Shown here piece after piece: positions 31,364 through 43,387 of a DNA stretch of 54,957 nucleotides (its first letter is position 1; each line of letters begins with the position of its first letter). A program made the translations under genes and the position numbers. The stretch is from Zygnema cylindricum (lineage: Eukaryota; Streptophyta; Zygnematophyceae; Zygnematales; Zygnemataceae), in the NCBI GenBank assembly GCA_037447655.1, contig JBBHKE010002047.1, forward strand, positions 64,001 through 118,957, given 5' to 3'. The notes beneath the pieces were generated by a model. That model saw nothing but the letters and a program-made list of their open reading frames with translations, searched no databases and was not told the origin of the DNA.

Positions 31364-32982
31364 TGACCCACAGAATGAGCAGCCTATGTAAAGCCTCTAG
31401 GATAATATTTGCCCCTTCTACTTTCCCGCTGAATAAGCGCCGCCCAGGCACACAAATATTTTGACCACTCTCACCCTTGTGAGGACAAGACTCCCCTGAG
31501 TCAAACGCAAAAAGAATCACTGAATTTGCTCCCTTGAGCAGTAAGTTATGGTTGGTCAAAGATGACCTTTATAGCTACAAGCTCTCTTAGAGAGAGAGGT
31601 ACCTAAATATTACTAAGTCTCGTTCTGCCTAGTCACGACTACCTACTACTAAACCCTAGTCCAATAGGAACTCTATATAGTACAAGAAGGTACAATGGGC
31701 GATGTACTTATTGTACGACCATTGTACGACAAGGTCTACAAGGTGACACCTGTGAAATCGGAAGCCATGGTTCCTCCTCCCACCTTCTCCGGTATCAAAT
31801 AATGTGGCGCCACGTGGCACCGCGTGACACTATCTCCGTATGCCGCCAAAAGCTCACTTCACATGGAGGCTATAATGTCGGCCGTCCGATCAAAACATAT
31901 TTTACACGGTTCAGATTCGCGTACATGCAGGAATTGCTCCTTTTGGTTAGTCTGCTGTTAATTAGCTGTTGCGTTAATGTTTATATATTTATGAAACCTG
32001 TCACGTGTATTGTTTCGTAACGCCTTAATGGTTAAGGCGTTAGGTTATAGAGAATCTAGAGGTCGCAGGTTCAAATCTAGACTTAGTCATCAATTTAGTA
32101 AATTACACTTTACTGCAAAAACTGCCGCTTTCTAAATATGGCGGCAGCCATGGCGCGCCTTTGATCCTCACTCTCTTTCTTTAAATCAAAACTAAAATAG
32201 GGAAGTGAATTATTAATTACCTCTTTTCAACAATCACACAGTAAAATCAAGCAAATGGAAAGAAAAAATATAATTTCCCAAAGAAATTTGCTGCAGATTG
32301 TTCCAATCTAAGACTTCATCTCCTTAACGAATCCTTTGAAAATGTAAAAATCTGAGAAAAACAAAAAAAAACACTGACAGTAAGTTAGTGCAAATTCAAA
32401 TTTCAATTTCTCAACATTGAAACAAAAGGAAAGAATTTCCCCACAAATTTTGCAACAGCAAAATTGAAAGCTCTCAAAGGTAAAATTTAACCACAAATTT
32501 TGCAACAACAAAATTGAAAGCAATCAAAGGTAACAATTTAGGGTTTGAAAAGTTTTGAGTCATTTCTGGACTCCTTTGCTCTTGAAGAAGTAAAGTACTC
32601 CACTTTCCTTCTCCTCCATTAGCAAATTTCCCACTTCCCACTACATCAAGATCTTTTACTCTCTAATCCTCACATCCTCACCCTTGATGGCTTCAAGCCC
32701 TCCCTCTAAACATGAATCATTGCTAGGAGAAGGCAAGTTTGTTTGGCCTCTAGGTAATTGGAGTGAGCTTCAGCGGTGGCTACACTGCCCACCCCGCCTT
32801 AGTCTTTAGGACCTGAGCACGCCCCACATCTAGCCAGCGACCGCTGGCTGTGTGATCACTAAGTTTCCCTCCAATCCCTTACCACTTCACATTGTGGATC
32901 TACCGACACAGGTTAGAGCACCCTCACCGGTCACGGCAATCGATTTTCGGATGAGCAAACTTCTCCCTGGTTTCTAACAAAA
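31364..32982 (-). other. Gypsy leader / untranslated region
   Basis: About 1.6 kb between primer-binding site and gag. It contains a tRNA-like insertion on the opposite strand (32019-32092) and a duplicated stretch 'cacaaattttgcaacaacaaaattgaaagc' near 32441-32520. No conserved ORF. Confidence 0.6.
32019..32092 (+). ncRNA. tRNA-like/SINE-head remnant
   Basis: TTAATGGTTAAGGCG resembles the D-arm/A box of Leu/Ser-class tRNAs. GGTTCAAATCT at 32068-32078 is a good pol III B box, at appropriate spacing. A plausible anticodon stem (TAGGT/ATCTA) sits between. The acceptor stem does not pair, and the A-box region is also a perfect hairpin (10-bp arms AACGCCTTAA, loop TGG). It is probably a tRNA-derived repeat rather than a working tRNA. 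Confidence 0.35.
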
Positions 32983-32994
32983 GCTCTGATACCA
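32983..32994 (-). promoter_or_regulatory. Gypsy primer-binding site for initiator tRNA-Met
   Basis: TGGTATCAGAGC in element sense, two bases after the LTR end (CTGTTACA). It is complementary to the 3' end of plant initiator tRNA-Met, the usual primer of plant LTR elements. Confidence 0.92.
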
Positions 32995-32996
32995 TA

Positions 32997-33225
32997 TGTA
33001 ACAGGATCTCCTACCTCTCAGAAAATCCCATTACTATAAACAATCCCAACCACACATTCCACACATTGGAAAACACACATCCACATTGGACAACACTCAC
33101 ATAAGGATAAACTTTAAATTAGAAGAAGCTTTTGTCCACATAACATTAGCTTGGTCTTTTTCCCTCGTGGCTCAACCCTTCTTATTAAAGTGTTTTCCAC
33201 TACTCTCCACTTTTAATAATTCTAT
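32997..33225 (-). repeat. Gypsy 5' LTR, terminal quarter only
   Basis: Matches 25113-25341 with about a dozen differences and stops abruptly at ...AATTCTAT. MITE sequence follows from about 33231. The lost part is at 19677-21120. Confidence 0.88.
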
Positions 33226-33230
33226 GTTTT

Positions 33231-33334
33231 AATGAATGTTTTTTTTCAAAATTTTCAAATTCTTAATTAGCGTAAACCATGGTAATTTTTCATGTACGCT
33301 AAAGAAACTTCTACGCTAATAGCGATTGGCGGTG
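33231..33334 (+). mobile_element. Right end of a TA-flanked MITE split by inversion
   Basis: Matches 34378-34478 (gtttttttTCAAAATTTTCAAATT... to GGCGGTG) and ends at TA 33335-33336. Its missing left part is at 21121-21566. Confidence 0.8.
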
Positions 33335-33336
33335 TA

Positions 33337-33918
33337 CACCGTCGATCGTATATAGCGTGTAGAAATTATTAGTGTGTAGAATAATTTAGTGTCATATACA
33401 CTAATTTTGACTCAGAGAAATTTTGAAAAAAAAGTTATACACTAATTTTTCAACAAACGCCAATATGGGTACAGCTCATTTGTCCAAAGGATATTCACAT
33501 TAATATAGGTAAAAGTACAAATTCTGACAATTCGTACATTGCCGCATACTTTCACTCTAATTAATTCCCAACTCTAATTTCGTTTTTTAAGGGTGTAGGC
33601 AATACGTAACAAATAAATGTACACTAAAACAGGTACAAGTTCGAAATCTTTTAATTCACAGGGTAGTTTTTCGTGTGATACCAGATATTTTATTAAAATA
33701 TCCGCACTTGTATAATTAAAAAATACATTTTTATACGCACCGACACGTTCCGTACTCCACCCTTATAGAATATACATAAATCAAAATGGTGTACACTAAT
33801 TGTTTTCTCGTAATTAGCCTACAAGAAAATTTAGTATCATTTACCCTATTTTAGGTAAAACCCTCAAAATTTAGGGGCGCCGAATTAGTGTTCAACACGC
33901 TAAATACGATCGACGGTG
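33337..33918. mobile_element. TA-flanked MITE, CACCGTCGATCG ends
   Basis: 582 bp. The ends CACCGTCGATCGTATATAGC and the reverse complement of the right end differ at one position in 24. TA lies at 33335-33336 and 33919-33920. It directly abuts elements on both sides, sharing a single TA at each junction. Confidence 0.75.
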
Positions 33919-33920
33919 TA

Positions 33921-34478
33921 CACCGCCAATAGTTATTAGCGTTGTGTACTCTAATTTCGTCCTGCTTTTTTTTTATTTTTCTCCATTAGCGTAGTTCATT
34001 CTATTTTTTCTTTACTCTATTTAGGGTTAATTTTTTCGTACCGTACAAAACGGAAGTACGTCATCATTTAATTATTGTGGTGTACGGACAGTGTCAAGCC
34101 GTACAAAATTGTACCTTTTTAAGTGAAAAAGTATAATTAATGAGTTTTAGTAACCGCGGACGCATGAGAAAGTGCGATCTAAAAAAGGGATATAATCGGG
34201 TTGTCAAATATCACGTTCTCACATATTCGTCCAGCAACCACATTTCGACCGTGTGAACGTACGATTTTTGTACGATTTGTCAGATTTTATATGATTACCT
34301 AAATTAGTGTAAGCATGTTTGCGACCAACATTTATTTTTTTCAAAGACCCAAATTATAATTATTAAACAATTAGAATGCATGTTTTTTTTCAAAATTTTC
34401 AAATTATTAATTAGCGTAAACCACAGTAATTTTTCATGTACGTTAAAGAAACTTCTACGCTAATAATGATTGGCGGTG
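33921..34478. mobile_element. TA-flanked MITE, CACCGCCAAT ends
   Basis: 558 bp with ends CACCGCCAATAGTTATTAGC and the reverse complement of GCTAATAATGATTGGCGGTG. TA lies at 33919-33920 and 34479-34480. The intact family member used to recognise the split copy (21121-21566 plus 33231-33334). Confidence 0.8.
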
Positions 34479-34480
34479 TA

Positions 34481-35334
34481 CTGTACTACTTTAAAATCTA
34501 CCGAATTATATTTTGCACTGTATATAGCGTGGCATGCCACTTATAAAAATATTATGTACTCTGTGTAACATAATAACGTCGGTTCAATACGACACGTAAT
34601 ACGTACGTCTGTACGGTACGAGCTGTACAATTATCGCCGATAGCTATCGGCACTGGTGTTATCGCAATGAAAAACATATAATATTGGTCATTTACTGGCT
34701 ATAACACCGTTGTCGATATACCGTGCAAGTATATCGATTATCGGCAAGCCAAAAAAAATCACGTATTGATTATTGGCAAAACCCTGCTGATACACAACAC
34801 TAATTTTCACGTTCTTCATTTAGGTTTTTTGATTAAACAATTGTCAATTTATTATAATTTTTAAGTTTGTGCATTTATAAATTTCACCCTCAAATCGAGG
34901 TGAAACGCATATTGTGAAGTTACTAGTATTGCGTATGGGAAAAAACTTATAATTAAAATCGATACCAATAGTTATCGATTATCGAACGGTGAGGGGTACC
35001 AATATATCGCTCTAAGACCAACAAATTCTTTATCGGCGATAACTAGAAACAAAAATAGTACGTTGTGTAATCGTACTTTATAACATATTGTATTATATTT
35101 TTCACTGTATATAGGATGGAATGCCACCTATGACAATCTGTTCCATACTCTGTATAACAAAAGAACGGAAGTTTAGTACAACAAAATAATCCATATACCT
35201 GTACAGTAAGAACCGTGCAGTAATCAAACCGGTGTTATTCGCGATATCACCATTCGTGCCAATATATCGATTATCGGTAGGTCAAAAAAAGGGACATGTC
35301 TATTATCGGCAAATAGCTATCATTACACAACACT
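34481..35334. repeat. Two AGTGTTGTGTATC-end repeats (inverted orientation)
   Basis: Right ends ...GATACACAACACT at about 34801 and ...ATTACACAACACT at 35334, with cgatatatcg-rich interiors and the 'tatcgctctaagaccaacaaattctttatcggcgata' block. Left borders are not clear. Non-coding. Confidence 0.5.
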
Positions 35335-37353
35335 AGTAATTACAAGTGTCGTGGAACACTAAATTTTCCATTGCGGTTTTTATAATGGAAAATTTTGGTT
35401 TCTGGGCAGCAAAGGGTATCGATAAAACGCGTGGTGACAAGATGCGTCCCCATGTCTCGAAGTTAGGGTTTTTTTATGTCGTTTTTCTCAAAAACTTAGC
35501 ATCGTACCAATATAATTTAAACCGTACGCACAAATTTAAAAAAATAAAAAGTATAGTTTGCGTCATCTTAAAACTTATGTCAGGCTTTTATTAGCGAATA
35601 AGTGAGGTTGTTTACCGAGGGTCGCGTTCTTTCTTTCCATTCCGTTACTCCTTTACTTTTCTAAGAAAAAGATCTTTACTGGAGAATCTCCAAGGTTATG
35701 GGCGTAAAAATCAACCGTCGGATGCTCTGTTTTCTAAAATCTTAAACGCTATCTGATAAACCCTTCAATTTGTGGCTAATGTCGTCAAAGAGGACAATAC
35801 ACACACACTGGACTTGTAAAACTGGGCCGCGTGGAAAAGAGTAAAAACAATCCACGTTGAACGCGCGATCAAGTGCTTACACATTGTCTAGGCCATGTGC
35901 CTTCAATGGGGTGGATGCGAGTCCAACGAACTTATCCGGTTACCCTCCCACCATCAAAATTTTGTCATTGCCTTTTTGCCGTTATGTTTTAATATTCCAG
36001 AATGTACATTATGTTGCACTTTGTATAAGTCATTACTCCTCCGCTATTAAAGATATTACGTTCACACTTTGCGTTCGAATATTCTTTGTTAATTTTAAGC
36101 ATCGAATATTAACCTATATGGTACCAACCATAACGAGCCATACTAATAAAATATAGTTTAATGACCCGACCTAATCGAAGATACAACATTCAATAAATGT
36201 TTGCATACATTTACCGAGACCCCGTAATGGAAGTCCGACCTCATAATGTACAACATGTTGTCGTCTTGGGGCCACGTCATGCCACGTCATCGTCAAACTT
36301 TACCTTATAATACATCTCTATTTTAAAGCATCACCTCCTCCACAAATAAAGAAACAAATTCACACGGTTCAAAGGATTTTAAAAGTTTCAGACGGTTTCA
36401 AACGTCGAGGAAAAGTACACGATTTATATTTTGTCCGTTTGCGTCCAGTACGAATTCTTTTTTGCAGGGGTCTCAAGGCGACCGGGCAGAAGAGGGAAAG
36501 GCAAACGCATCTTCATGAAGGTTGTAGGTCTATAATGCGCGTAAGGACATACAGCGTCACAAGCACTTTCAATAAATACGGTGGGACAACACAAATTGTA
36601 GACGTTGACAACCATTACAACATTGTCGACGTATATCATCGTCCCAAGCTCAAGTTACGATTTCATTTCGAGGCATGGGGACACTTGAAAGCAATGTACA
36701 AAGAATTTTTGCTAGTAAGTTCGCTAAGTTACGACTACACAAGGGCACGCCCTAAGCTGTTATCACCAATATATTATATACTTTAAGGTGTTATGCCCAC
36801 GTGTCAAAGTAAGGGTTTCGTTTTCACAAAAAATAGGACTCGCAACGATCAAATTTTTGTCACGCGCATGCACGTAGAAAAATAACAAGCATATATGGAA
36901 AAAGAATTTGCAATGGTTCAGGACTTGCACTTTCATTCACGGTTTCTTTTGCAAAAGTTTACGTCGTCCTCGTCTCTCCATCTCCTTCTCAATCAACCGG
37001 TCTTCTCTCTCTCTTCTCTACATGAAATACAACAAGAATAGTATGAAATGAAAGAGACTTTTTTTTTATATACCTTTAGTCTTCGTTTGATGACATATCG
37101 AGTGATAAAAGATAATATAAAGAAATCGAGAAGCCATAGCTGAAAGTGTTAGTATTAGTGACATCAAAAGTGATCTTGACTTCGCACTCTGACAAAACCT
37201 TGAACATCTACAATGTAAAAAAAAAACTTGACGTCTACCAGAGTCACTGTTTTTGTAAACGTCAACAATTTTCAAAAGTTTTGTAGTCGTCTTCAATCGT
37301 CACAAAATGTATCCACGTTGACCACAATCAAATTCAAAGCTACCATCTCGTTC
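35335..37353. other. Intergenic DNA without recognised genes
   Basis: 35590-36240 resembles the PIF-like family interior and right end (GTGAGGTTGTTTACCG ... CGTAATGGAAGTCC) but lacks a clear left end. 36420-36790 holds a 115-codon frame with no recognisable motif. The remainder is AT-rich. Confidence 0.45.
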
Positions 37354-37356
37354 TTA

Positions 37357-38166
37357 GGATGAACCTCCACCAGGCGAAAAGTGAGGTTCATTACTGGAAA
37401 ATGTGCATTCCCGTACAGGTCCAGTGCATTTCGTACATGGCCATACGGTTTTTAATATGATTACTGGAGATTCGCCAAGATTCTCCAAACTTTTGGGCGA
37501 CAACATCGACCGTCTGATTATGTGTTTTCGAAGCAAACGCTCTTTATGTCCAGTGTTTGTTCACTCTCCTCAACTGTCCTCAGGAGGAGACTAGCAAGAA
37601 AGTGGACGTGTAAAATCTTAACGTGTGGATTGGTCATCTGCGATCCAGAATAAAAAACCTACATGTGGCATATGCCATGCGCCTTCGAACATACGCCACA
37701 CGCTTTCAGACAGGCGAGAAAGAAATCCTAAGGAAAACCACGAGAAAATCTTTGTTAAAGAATGTGTCGTGACGCCTCCTCCACCATCCGTTGACATCCG
37801 GAATTTGCGTCGCCACCACGAAACAGAAACGACAAAACAACGATAAAAATGACAAAACACGAACGCACAAATTGTACATTCACGTAATTTAAAACAACGA
37901 TAAAAATGACAAAACACGAACGCACAAATTGTACATTCACGTAATTTAATTTTGCGGCTGGATGTACGGAGACGAATTCATATATTGTGCTTTTGGAATA
38001 TTTGACATGCTCGCCGTCATAGGATGAATCTACGTGCATCCAATCAAAAGAATGCACGTAAGCAATTGATTATTGGGTGACACGACCTGATGGAGAAGTG
38101 AGCGAAATATTAATACCAGAAAACGTATCCGTACGATTACTGTCGGCGTTTGATGGAGGTTCACCC
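37357..38166. mobile_element. PIF/Harbinger-like MITE
   Basis: 810 bp with ends GGATGAACCTCCACCAGGCG and TGATGGAGGTTCACCC, and TTA at 37354-37356 and 38167-38169. It contains a 57-bp tandem duplication ('acaacgataaaaatgacaaaacacg...cacgtaattta') at about 37837-37950. Non-coding. Confidence 0.75.
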
Positions 38167-38169
38167 TTA

Positions 38170-40402
38170 GAAATACGAACACTTTGGAAAGTAACCACGG
38201 AGAATCTTTGCTAAAATCCAAAGTTCATTCCAAAGTTTTGGCTAGATGGGCACACCGCCTAAAGTCACTTTTTCATGTGATAAAGTAAGGGCTTTTTTTT
38301 TTCGTTTTCCTCCAAAACTTAACCCGCAACGATAAAATCCGCAGTCGTTCCAAAAAATTGAAATTACCGATGTATGATTTGCGTCACTTTGAAACTTCGA
38401 TTGTACTGCAGTTTGTCATCTAGTACGGTTAGACCCATTTTCGCGTCCCTTCAGCTCATCTTCAAACTTCTACGCTAATCACCTGCCACGTGATTTTAAC
38501 TAAAGATTCATGCTGTGAAAGAATAGGCAGACAATGTCGCATTCATCGGAGCTTTTTGAAAACTTCTTACTGCGAAATTTATGACTATGGAGGGCGACTT
38601 TATTGTACGAAAGTGCTCGCAGTCCAGACAGGAGTTCCGTACTTATGTTAAACAAAATATGAACCCGATTATGATGTGTGACATGACATACCACACTACA
38701 AATAGTTGAATACTATATAGTGCTAAAGACTTTAGTATATAGTATTAGGGCAATTTCCTATGTAACCAAAACTCAATCTTGATACTTTGTTTTTTAGCAA
38801 AGATTTTCCACACTACTTTCAAAGCGTTCGGCTGTAACGAAGAATGGTTACTACTTTAAATTGTGACGGATGTAGACGTGGGTGTAACTTGTGACGGTTC
38901 TAGACGACAACAAAACTTGCGACAATTGATGACGTTTACAAAATAACGACAGTGGGCATCTACTATAGTTTCTTGTCCCATTGTAGATGTTTATCATTTG
39001 TGACAAATTGACGTCACTAATTCCAAAACTTTCCACCATGATTTTTTTATTTTGTTTTTTCGTCCTTTCTCACTTTACAGTAGTTCCCATGAAAATATGC
39101 CTAAAGACATTAATTTTTTTTTTTCATAAATATTTCATTTAATACCATTATTGACATTTTTCATTGGAAGAATTGTGAGATAGATGCGGTAATGGGAGGG
39201 GGAGAGAGATAAAAACGTCTGGACTTCGCTTTGACAAAATGGCGTCCGTTGGCCGAGTCTCCTCCACTACCTTCGTACACCAAAAATCAAAAAAGTTAAA
39301 GTCAACCATCAACATCTCGGAATGGCTTTTTTGGCGGCTTTTGCCAAAAAAGCCGACGGATTGACACGTGGCAGGTTTCCAGTGGATCCCAAAAAATAAA
39401 GGGACAAAGCCACGTCGTCGGAGGTGATAGGTACATCGTTTTAACTGGAGCCGTACTAAAGCCGTACACATCTTAAGCCGGCTACTGTACTTTCGGCTTC
39501 TACAAATGATTTGATTGGTAGGTACCTCAAGGGTTGTGAGTAGGGCGCGTCGGGCGAATAAGACGTACAGTTGAGTGTACATGTCGTACATTTATCTGTA
39601 CGGCTCGTACACTTATCGCCGATAGTTATCGTTATCAGCGATAAGACCGATAGCGATATATCGTACCAATATATCGATTATCGGGTCCTTGAAAAAAGGC
39701 CCATATCGGTTATCCGCAAATCCTAACCGATACACAACACTAGAAAAAAGCCATTAGGGTTTTATAAAATAGGACTTCCATACAGGCCAAATCGAATCTT
39801 CGACGATCTAAAATATGAAAGGGAGCTGCACGACAATAGGCATAAGCACAAATTTTAAAAAGTCATAAAGACCGTACAATGAAAAAGCACGCTTCTATGA
39901 TATTTTGACACCTTTCATGCGCCAATATGCACGACTTCGAGAGCTCACTATATTTGTCGTAAAGCTCGTATGCAAGGGAGCTGTAAAGTCATCATGGAGA
40001 GCCACTTTTTCGTTTAGTTTTTACTGTTCGAAACTAAAAACCGTTTGATTGTAAAGACGTTTTCAGATTTATTTTTTAAGATCGTTGTCGCGTAGATCCG
40101 TTTAGATTTGGGTCGACAACGAGGATTCTAGTGTGACGAGACGAAACTTACTTAAAAAAAGGAAATCTTGCAGATATGGACAAACAATGTCCGTATCTAA
40201 TTTTATATAGTACGATATTTTGGCAAATGGGACTGTCGTCTGGCAGTCCCGTAACTACACCGTGTATCGCTATTTAGTGTTAATTATTTTTTTGCAACTT
40301 AAAACATCTTTTCTCCGTACACTCTCGTATGATTTTCAATTTGAGACCGCCAATCGGAAGCTGAGAATCTTACCTTTCAATCGCAACCACCAGATCCATG
40401 AT
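38170..40402. other. Intergenic DNA with repeat fragments
   Basis: 38630-38700 matches the dispersed family near 3230-3310. 39590-39741 is another AGTGTTGTGTATC-type end (...CCGATACACAACACT). An end similar to the TA-flanked family lies at about 40257 (CACCGTGTATCGCTATTTAG). No gene is supported. Confidence 0.45.
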
Positions 40403-41457
40403 CCGTAGTGGTATTAGACTACAGGGGGAGGGCTTATTTGGCCGGCCGCGGAGACCTTCGAGGAGGATTTTGCCCAAGCAATGTAAATCCCTCCTAGTTA
40501 TTGATAAGGACAAAAATATAGCGCGAAGCGCGGAGAATTTTTTTTAGGAGTCTCCTCGCTGATTAGGCCACATGGACAAAAAAAACAAAAAAAGAACAAA
40601 GTGTTCATACTTACAACATTCTCATATAGAGCATTCACCACAAATAGCGTCAAGCGCGTCGCATGAGAAAATGTAAATCGCGTTCGCGACTCAAAATATC
40701 TACATAATATTAGAAACGTTCACACTTTAAACACTACCATTTAATCCGTCGAACAACTGAGTCGCGCGTCACGTGAGAACACTTGACCTTTGCCATTAAA
40801 AACAAAATTAAAAATTAGCCGCGCGTCACGTGAGAACACTTTACGTATGACATTACAAACAAAAAAAAGTACAGTCATATTGTCGTCCTTTGGCGAATTT
40901 TATTTTACTACGCTACGTGAAATGAGGATCATACGCGGAGAGTGTAAAAATATCCTACAGTCATCATTGAAGTAGTATTTTGAAAGGAGGAGAAGGTATT
41001 TTGAAAGCGGAGAAGGTATGTATATTCAAATTTTAAAAGGTACAAGACAAATCTGCGTGTACTACTTACTTACTCCTAAATGTGACGTTATTTATTATAT
41101 TTGGTACGGTCGAAAGTGAAATTCCGTACTTTTCAATGTAGGTTAACTCTCCCAGCGGATGTACGTACGTGGTAAAATTGAATTCTGTACTCTTCAATGT
41201 AAGTTACCTTTCCTCGCGAATTCCGTACACTCCGTACTCTTCAATGTACATTAACCCTCCGCGTGAATTTTGTACGCTGAAATGTGAACCATTTTTTTTT
41301 CAGTATGTATCGCAAATGATTACGTTTCAAATTGTATTGTTTTGAAACGTAAGTAATTATGGGCGTACGTCAATCTATTTATTACGTGCGCTTTAACCAT
41401 AGGTTTTGATTTACGTTTTAACGTATTTAGTGTTAAAATTAACAGCTAAATCAGCTT

Positions 41458-41655
41458 AACCCTAAATCCTACAGCCTAACCCTAAATCATACAGCCTAAC
41501 CCTAAATCTTACAATCTAACCCTAAATCCTACAGCCTAACCCTAAATCTTACAGCCTAAACCTAAATCCTACAGCCTAATCATAAATCCTACAGCCTAAC
41601 CCTAAATCTTACGGCCTAACCCTAAATCTTGCAGCCTAACCCTAAATCTTACAGT
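41458..41655. repeat. 20-bp telomere-like minisatellite (copy A)
   Basis: About ten units of CCTAACCCTAAATCTTACAG and variants. It includes the plant telomere word CCCTAAA once per unit, but the 20-bp period shows it is interstitial. A shorter array (about six units) sits at the same place in copy B (47030-47147). Confidence 0.9.
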
Positions 41656-41818
41656 TTTGTGTTTTCGTTTTTTTATTTTTTTATTTCACTTTTTTTATTT
41701 CTTTACTTGTTTTTCTCTCAACACAATTATTTTAAATTAAACTTTTTAAAAGGTTTTCCAATTATTTTCTTTTTATTATGATTATATTTTTTTATAATTC
41801 ATAAAATTTTCCTTTTCA

Positions 41819-42440
41819 ATGTTTTATTGGAGTAAGGGAATTTTTCAAATTTTACCTAGTATTGTCACAGGGCTCACATTTGGAAACTGTCAAAGAATTG
41901 TTAATTTAGAAGATGACCATAGCAATGTAAGAATAAAAATCCCTCCACAATATACTGAAACAGATAGAGCACGGATCATCAAAGATACATTAAAACAACG
42001 AAACCCAAACACAAAAAAAAACTTATCAAGTTTGTTTAAATCATTATGAAAAAATGTTGAGTGCACAAGGGCACCCAAATGTAGCTATTACACCTGATGG
42101 GGTTATTGAACCATTAGAGAATAACAAAAACAAAAGTTATACCACACTCATACAATGGGTGGAAAGACTCCAAGACTCGTATAAAACGCAATTAGCTATA
42201 AAATGAGGGGGGGTTGAAAATCATAGAGACAACAATATCATCCAAAAACTTTTATAAGAGTCCAAAAAAAATACATAAAATAAAAAAAAGAATAACCATG
42301 AAGACCGTCAAGAAGGCATACAAGAAACGTATTCTCTCGTAGATTACAAATGGTTTTCAACATTTTGGTTACAGTTGGCCGAAGGAAAGCACAAAAAAAA
42401 AAAGTCGGGGATGGAACCATACACCAGCATTCAACTGATG
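41819..42440 (+). pseudogene. Crypton-like recombinase N-terminus, copy A
   Basis: Starts MFYWSKGIFQILPSIVTGLT and runs parallel to copy B, but a frameshift in an A-run near 42013 breaks it. There are further stops, including TAA at the codon where copy B has CAA (near 42254). It is a decayed relative of the 47307 gene. Confidence 0.75.
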
Positions 42441-42690
42441 CATGTATCGATAAAAATACTAAATTTTATATTTCATTTTTTTGATTCATGTTGTTCTTTA
42501 ATTAACACTTTATTTTATAGGGTGCATTCTTTTTGAGTTTTTTATCCGATTTTTTTAATTTAGGGTTGAGATTTTTATTTTTGACTTTACACTACATTAT
42601 TTTTTATATGTTTTTTCAAGATTCAAAAAGTTTTTAAAAGTTAACCCCAAAGTTTATTTGAAGCATTGATGAAAATTATGTGCAATTTTT

Positions 42691-42700
42691 NNNNNNNNNN
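42691..42700. other. Assembly gap (10 N)
   Basis: Run of ten undetermined bases. Left is Crypton copy A and right is a GA-rich tract, so the true distance and adjacency are unknown. Confidence 0.98.
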
Positions 42701-43385
42701 ACAGGAAAAAGAAGAGAGGAGAGGGAACGAAGGGATGGAGATAATAAGGGAGGGAGGAGATGGAGAGAATGGTGGAGAGAAAGTTGGAGAAAGATGGAGA
42801 GAGAGGGCGAGAGTGGGATAGGGGGAAAGAGAGGGAGATAGGTAACGAGTAGAGGTAGGGAAGCAAGGGAGAGGAGAGAAGAAAAAGGACACGGAAGTGA
42901 GAGATGATGGCGACAAGTTGAGGGAAGAAGAGAAGAGAGAGAAGAGAGGAAGAGAGGGAGATGGAAAACAGGGAGGTCAGGGGGAAGGAGAGAGGGAGTT
43001 AAAAAATGGTAGAGGTGGAAGAAGAGAGGTAGGGTGAGGGAGAGAGATAGGAAGAGAGAAATGGAGAGGGAGAGAACTAATGGTAGAGGTGGAGGACAGG
43101 TGAGAGAGGGAGGGGTAGAGAGAGGTAGAGGGAAAGAAGTGGGGGAGTGGACATGACTAGGAAGGAGAGAAGGAAGGAGAAGGAAAGATAAGAGGAGTGA
43201 GAGAGAAGGAGAGAAAGAGGGAGAAGGGGAGAGGGAGAGGGAGGAGGGAGAAAGAGGGTGAAGACATAAAGAGAGCAAGTGGGGGAGAAAGAGCGAAGAG
43301 ATCAAGAGAGGGAAGAAAGGGGGAGGGAGAGACAGAAAGAGCGAGGGAGGGGGAGAGAGAGAGGGAGGGAGAGAGAGTGGGAAAG
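42701..43385. repeat. Degenerate GA-rich polypurine tract
   Basis: About 685 bp of GA-rich sequence with no fixed unit, directly after the gap. Similar in kind to the tracts around the DHQ-SDH exons. The long Ser/Leu/Pro-rich frame on the minus strand is composition-driven. Confidence 0.9.
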
Positions 43386-43387
43386 AC

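Larger units (their letters stand above)
25113..33225 (-). mobile_element. Decayed Ty3/gypsy LTR retrotransposon
   Basis: Order on the minus strand: truncated 5' LTR (33225-32997), tRNA-iMet primer site (32994-32983), a long leader, gag with three CCHC knuckles, protease, reverse transcriptase, RNase H, integrase, polypurine tract and intact 3' LTR (26080 or 26206 down to 25113). RT-RNaseH-IN order makes it Ty3/gypsy. LTR ends are TGTAACAG...CTGTTACA. The polyprotein is broken by stops and frameshifts in several places, so it cannot be autonomous. LTR copies differ by roughly one base in 15-20 by eye. No matching 5-bp duplication is seen (ATTTT before the 5' LTR start at 19677, ACCGT after the 3' LTR). 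Confidence 0.92.
40403..42690 (+). mobile_element. Crypton-like element, copy A (broken, cut by assembly gap)
   Basis: Closely similar to 46055-about 48050: a shared start ATCCGTAGTGGTATTAGAC, the GCGCGAAGCGCGGAG block, a CCCTAAA-like minisatellite, then the recombinase N-terminus. Copy A continues to 42690, exactly where the N gap begins, and the sequence beyond the gap is unrelated. The copy is therefore incomplete in the assembly rather than demonstrably truncated. Confidence 0.75.

Noticed and set aside
36439-36786. 115-codon host gene
   Set aside because: No recognisable motif, splice structure or composition change; open by chance.
41458-41655. Telomere or chromosome end
   Set aside because: CCCTAAA words occur once per 20-bp unit, not as a pure heptamer array, and lie inside a mobile element present twice.
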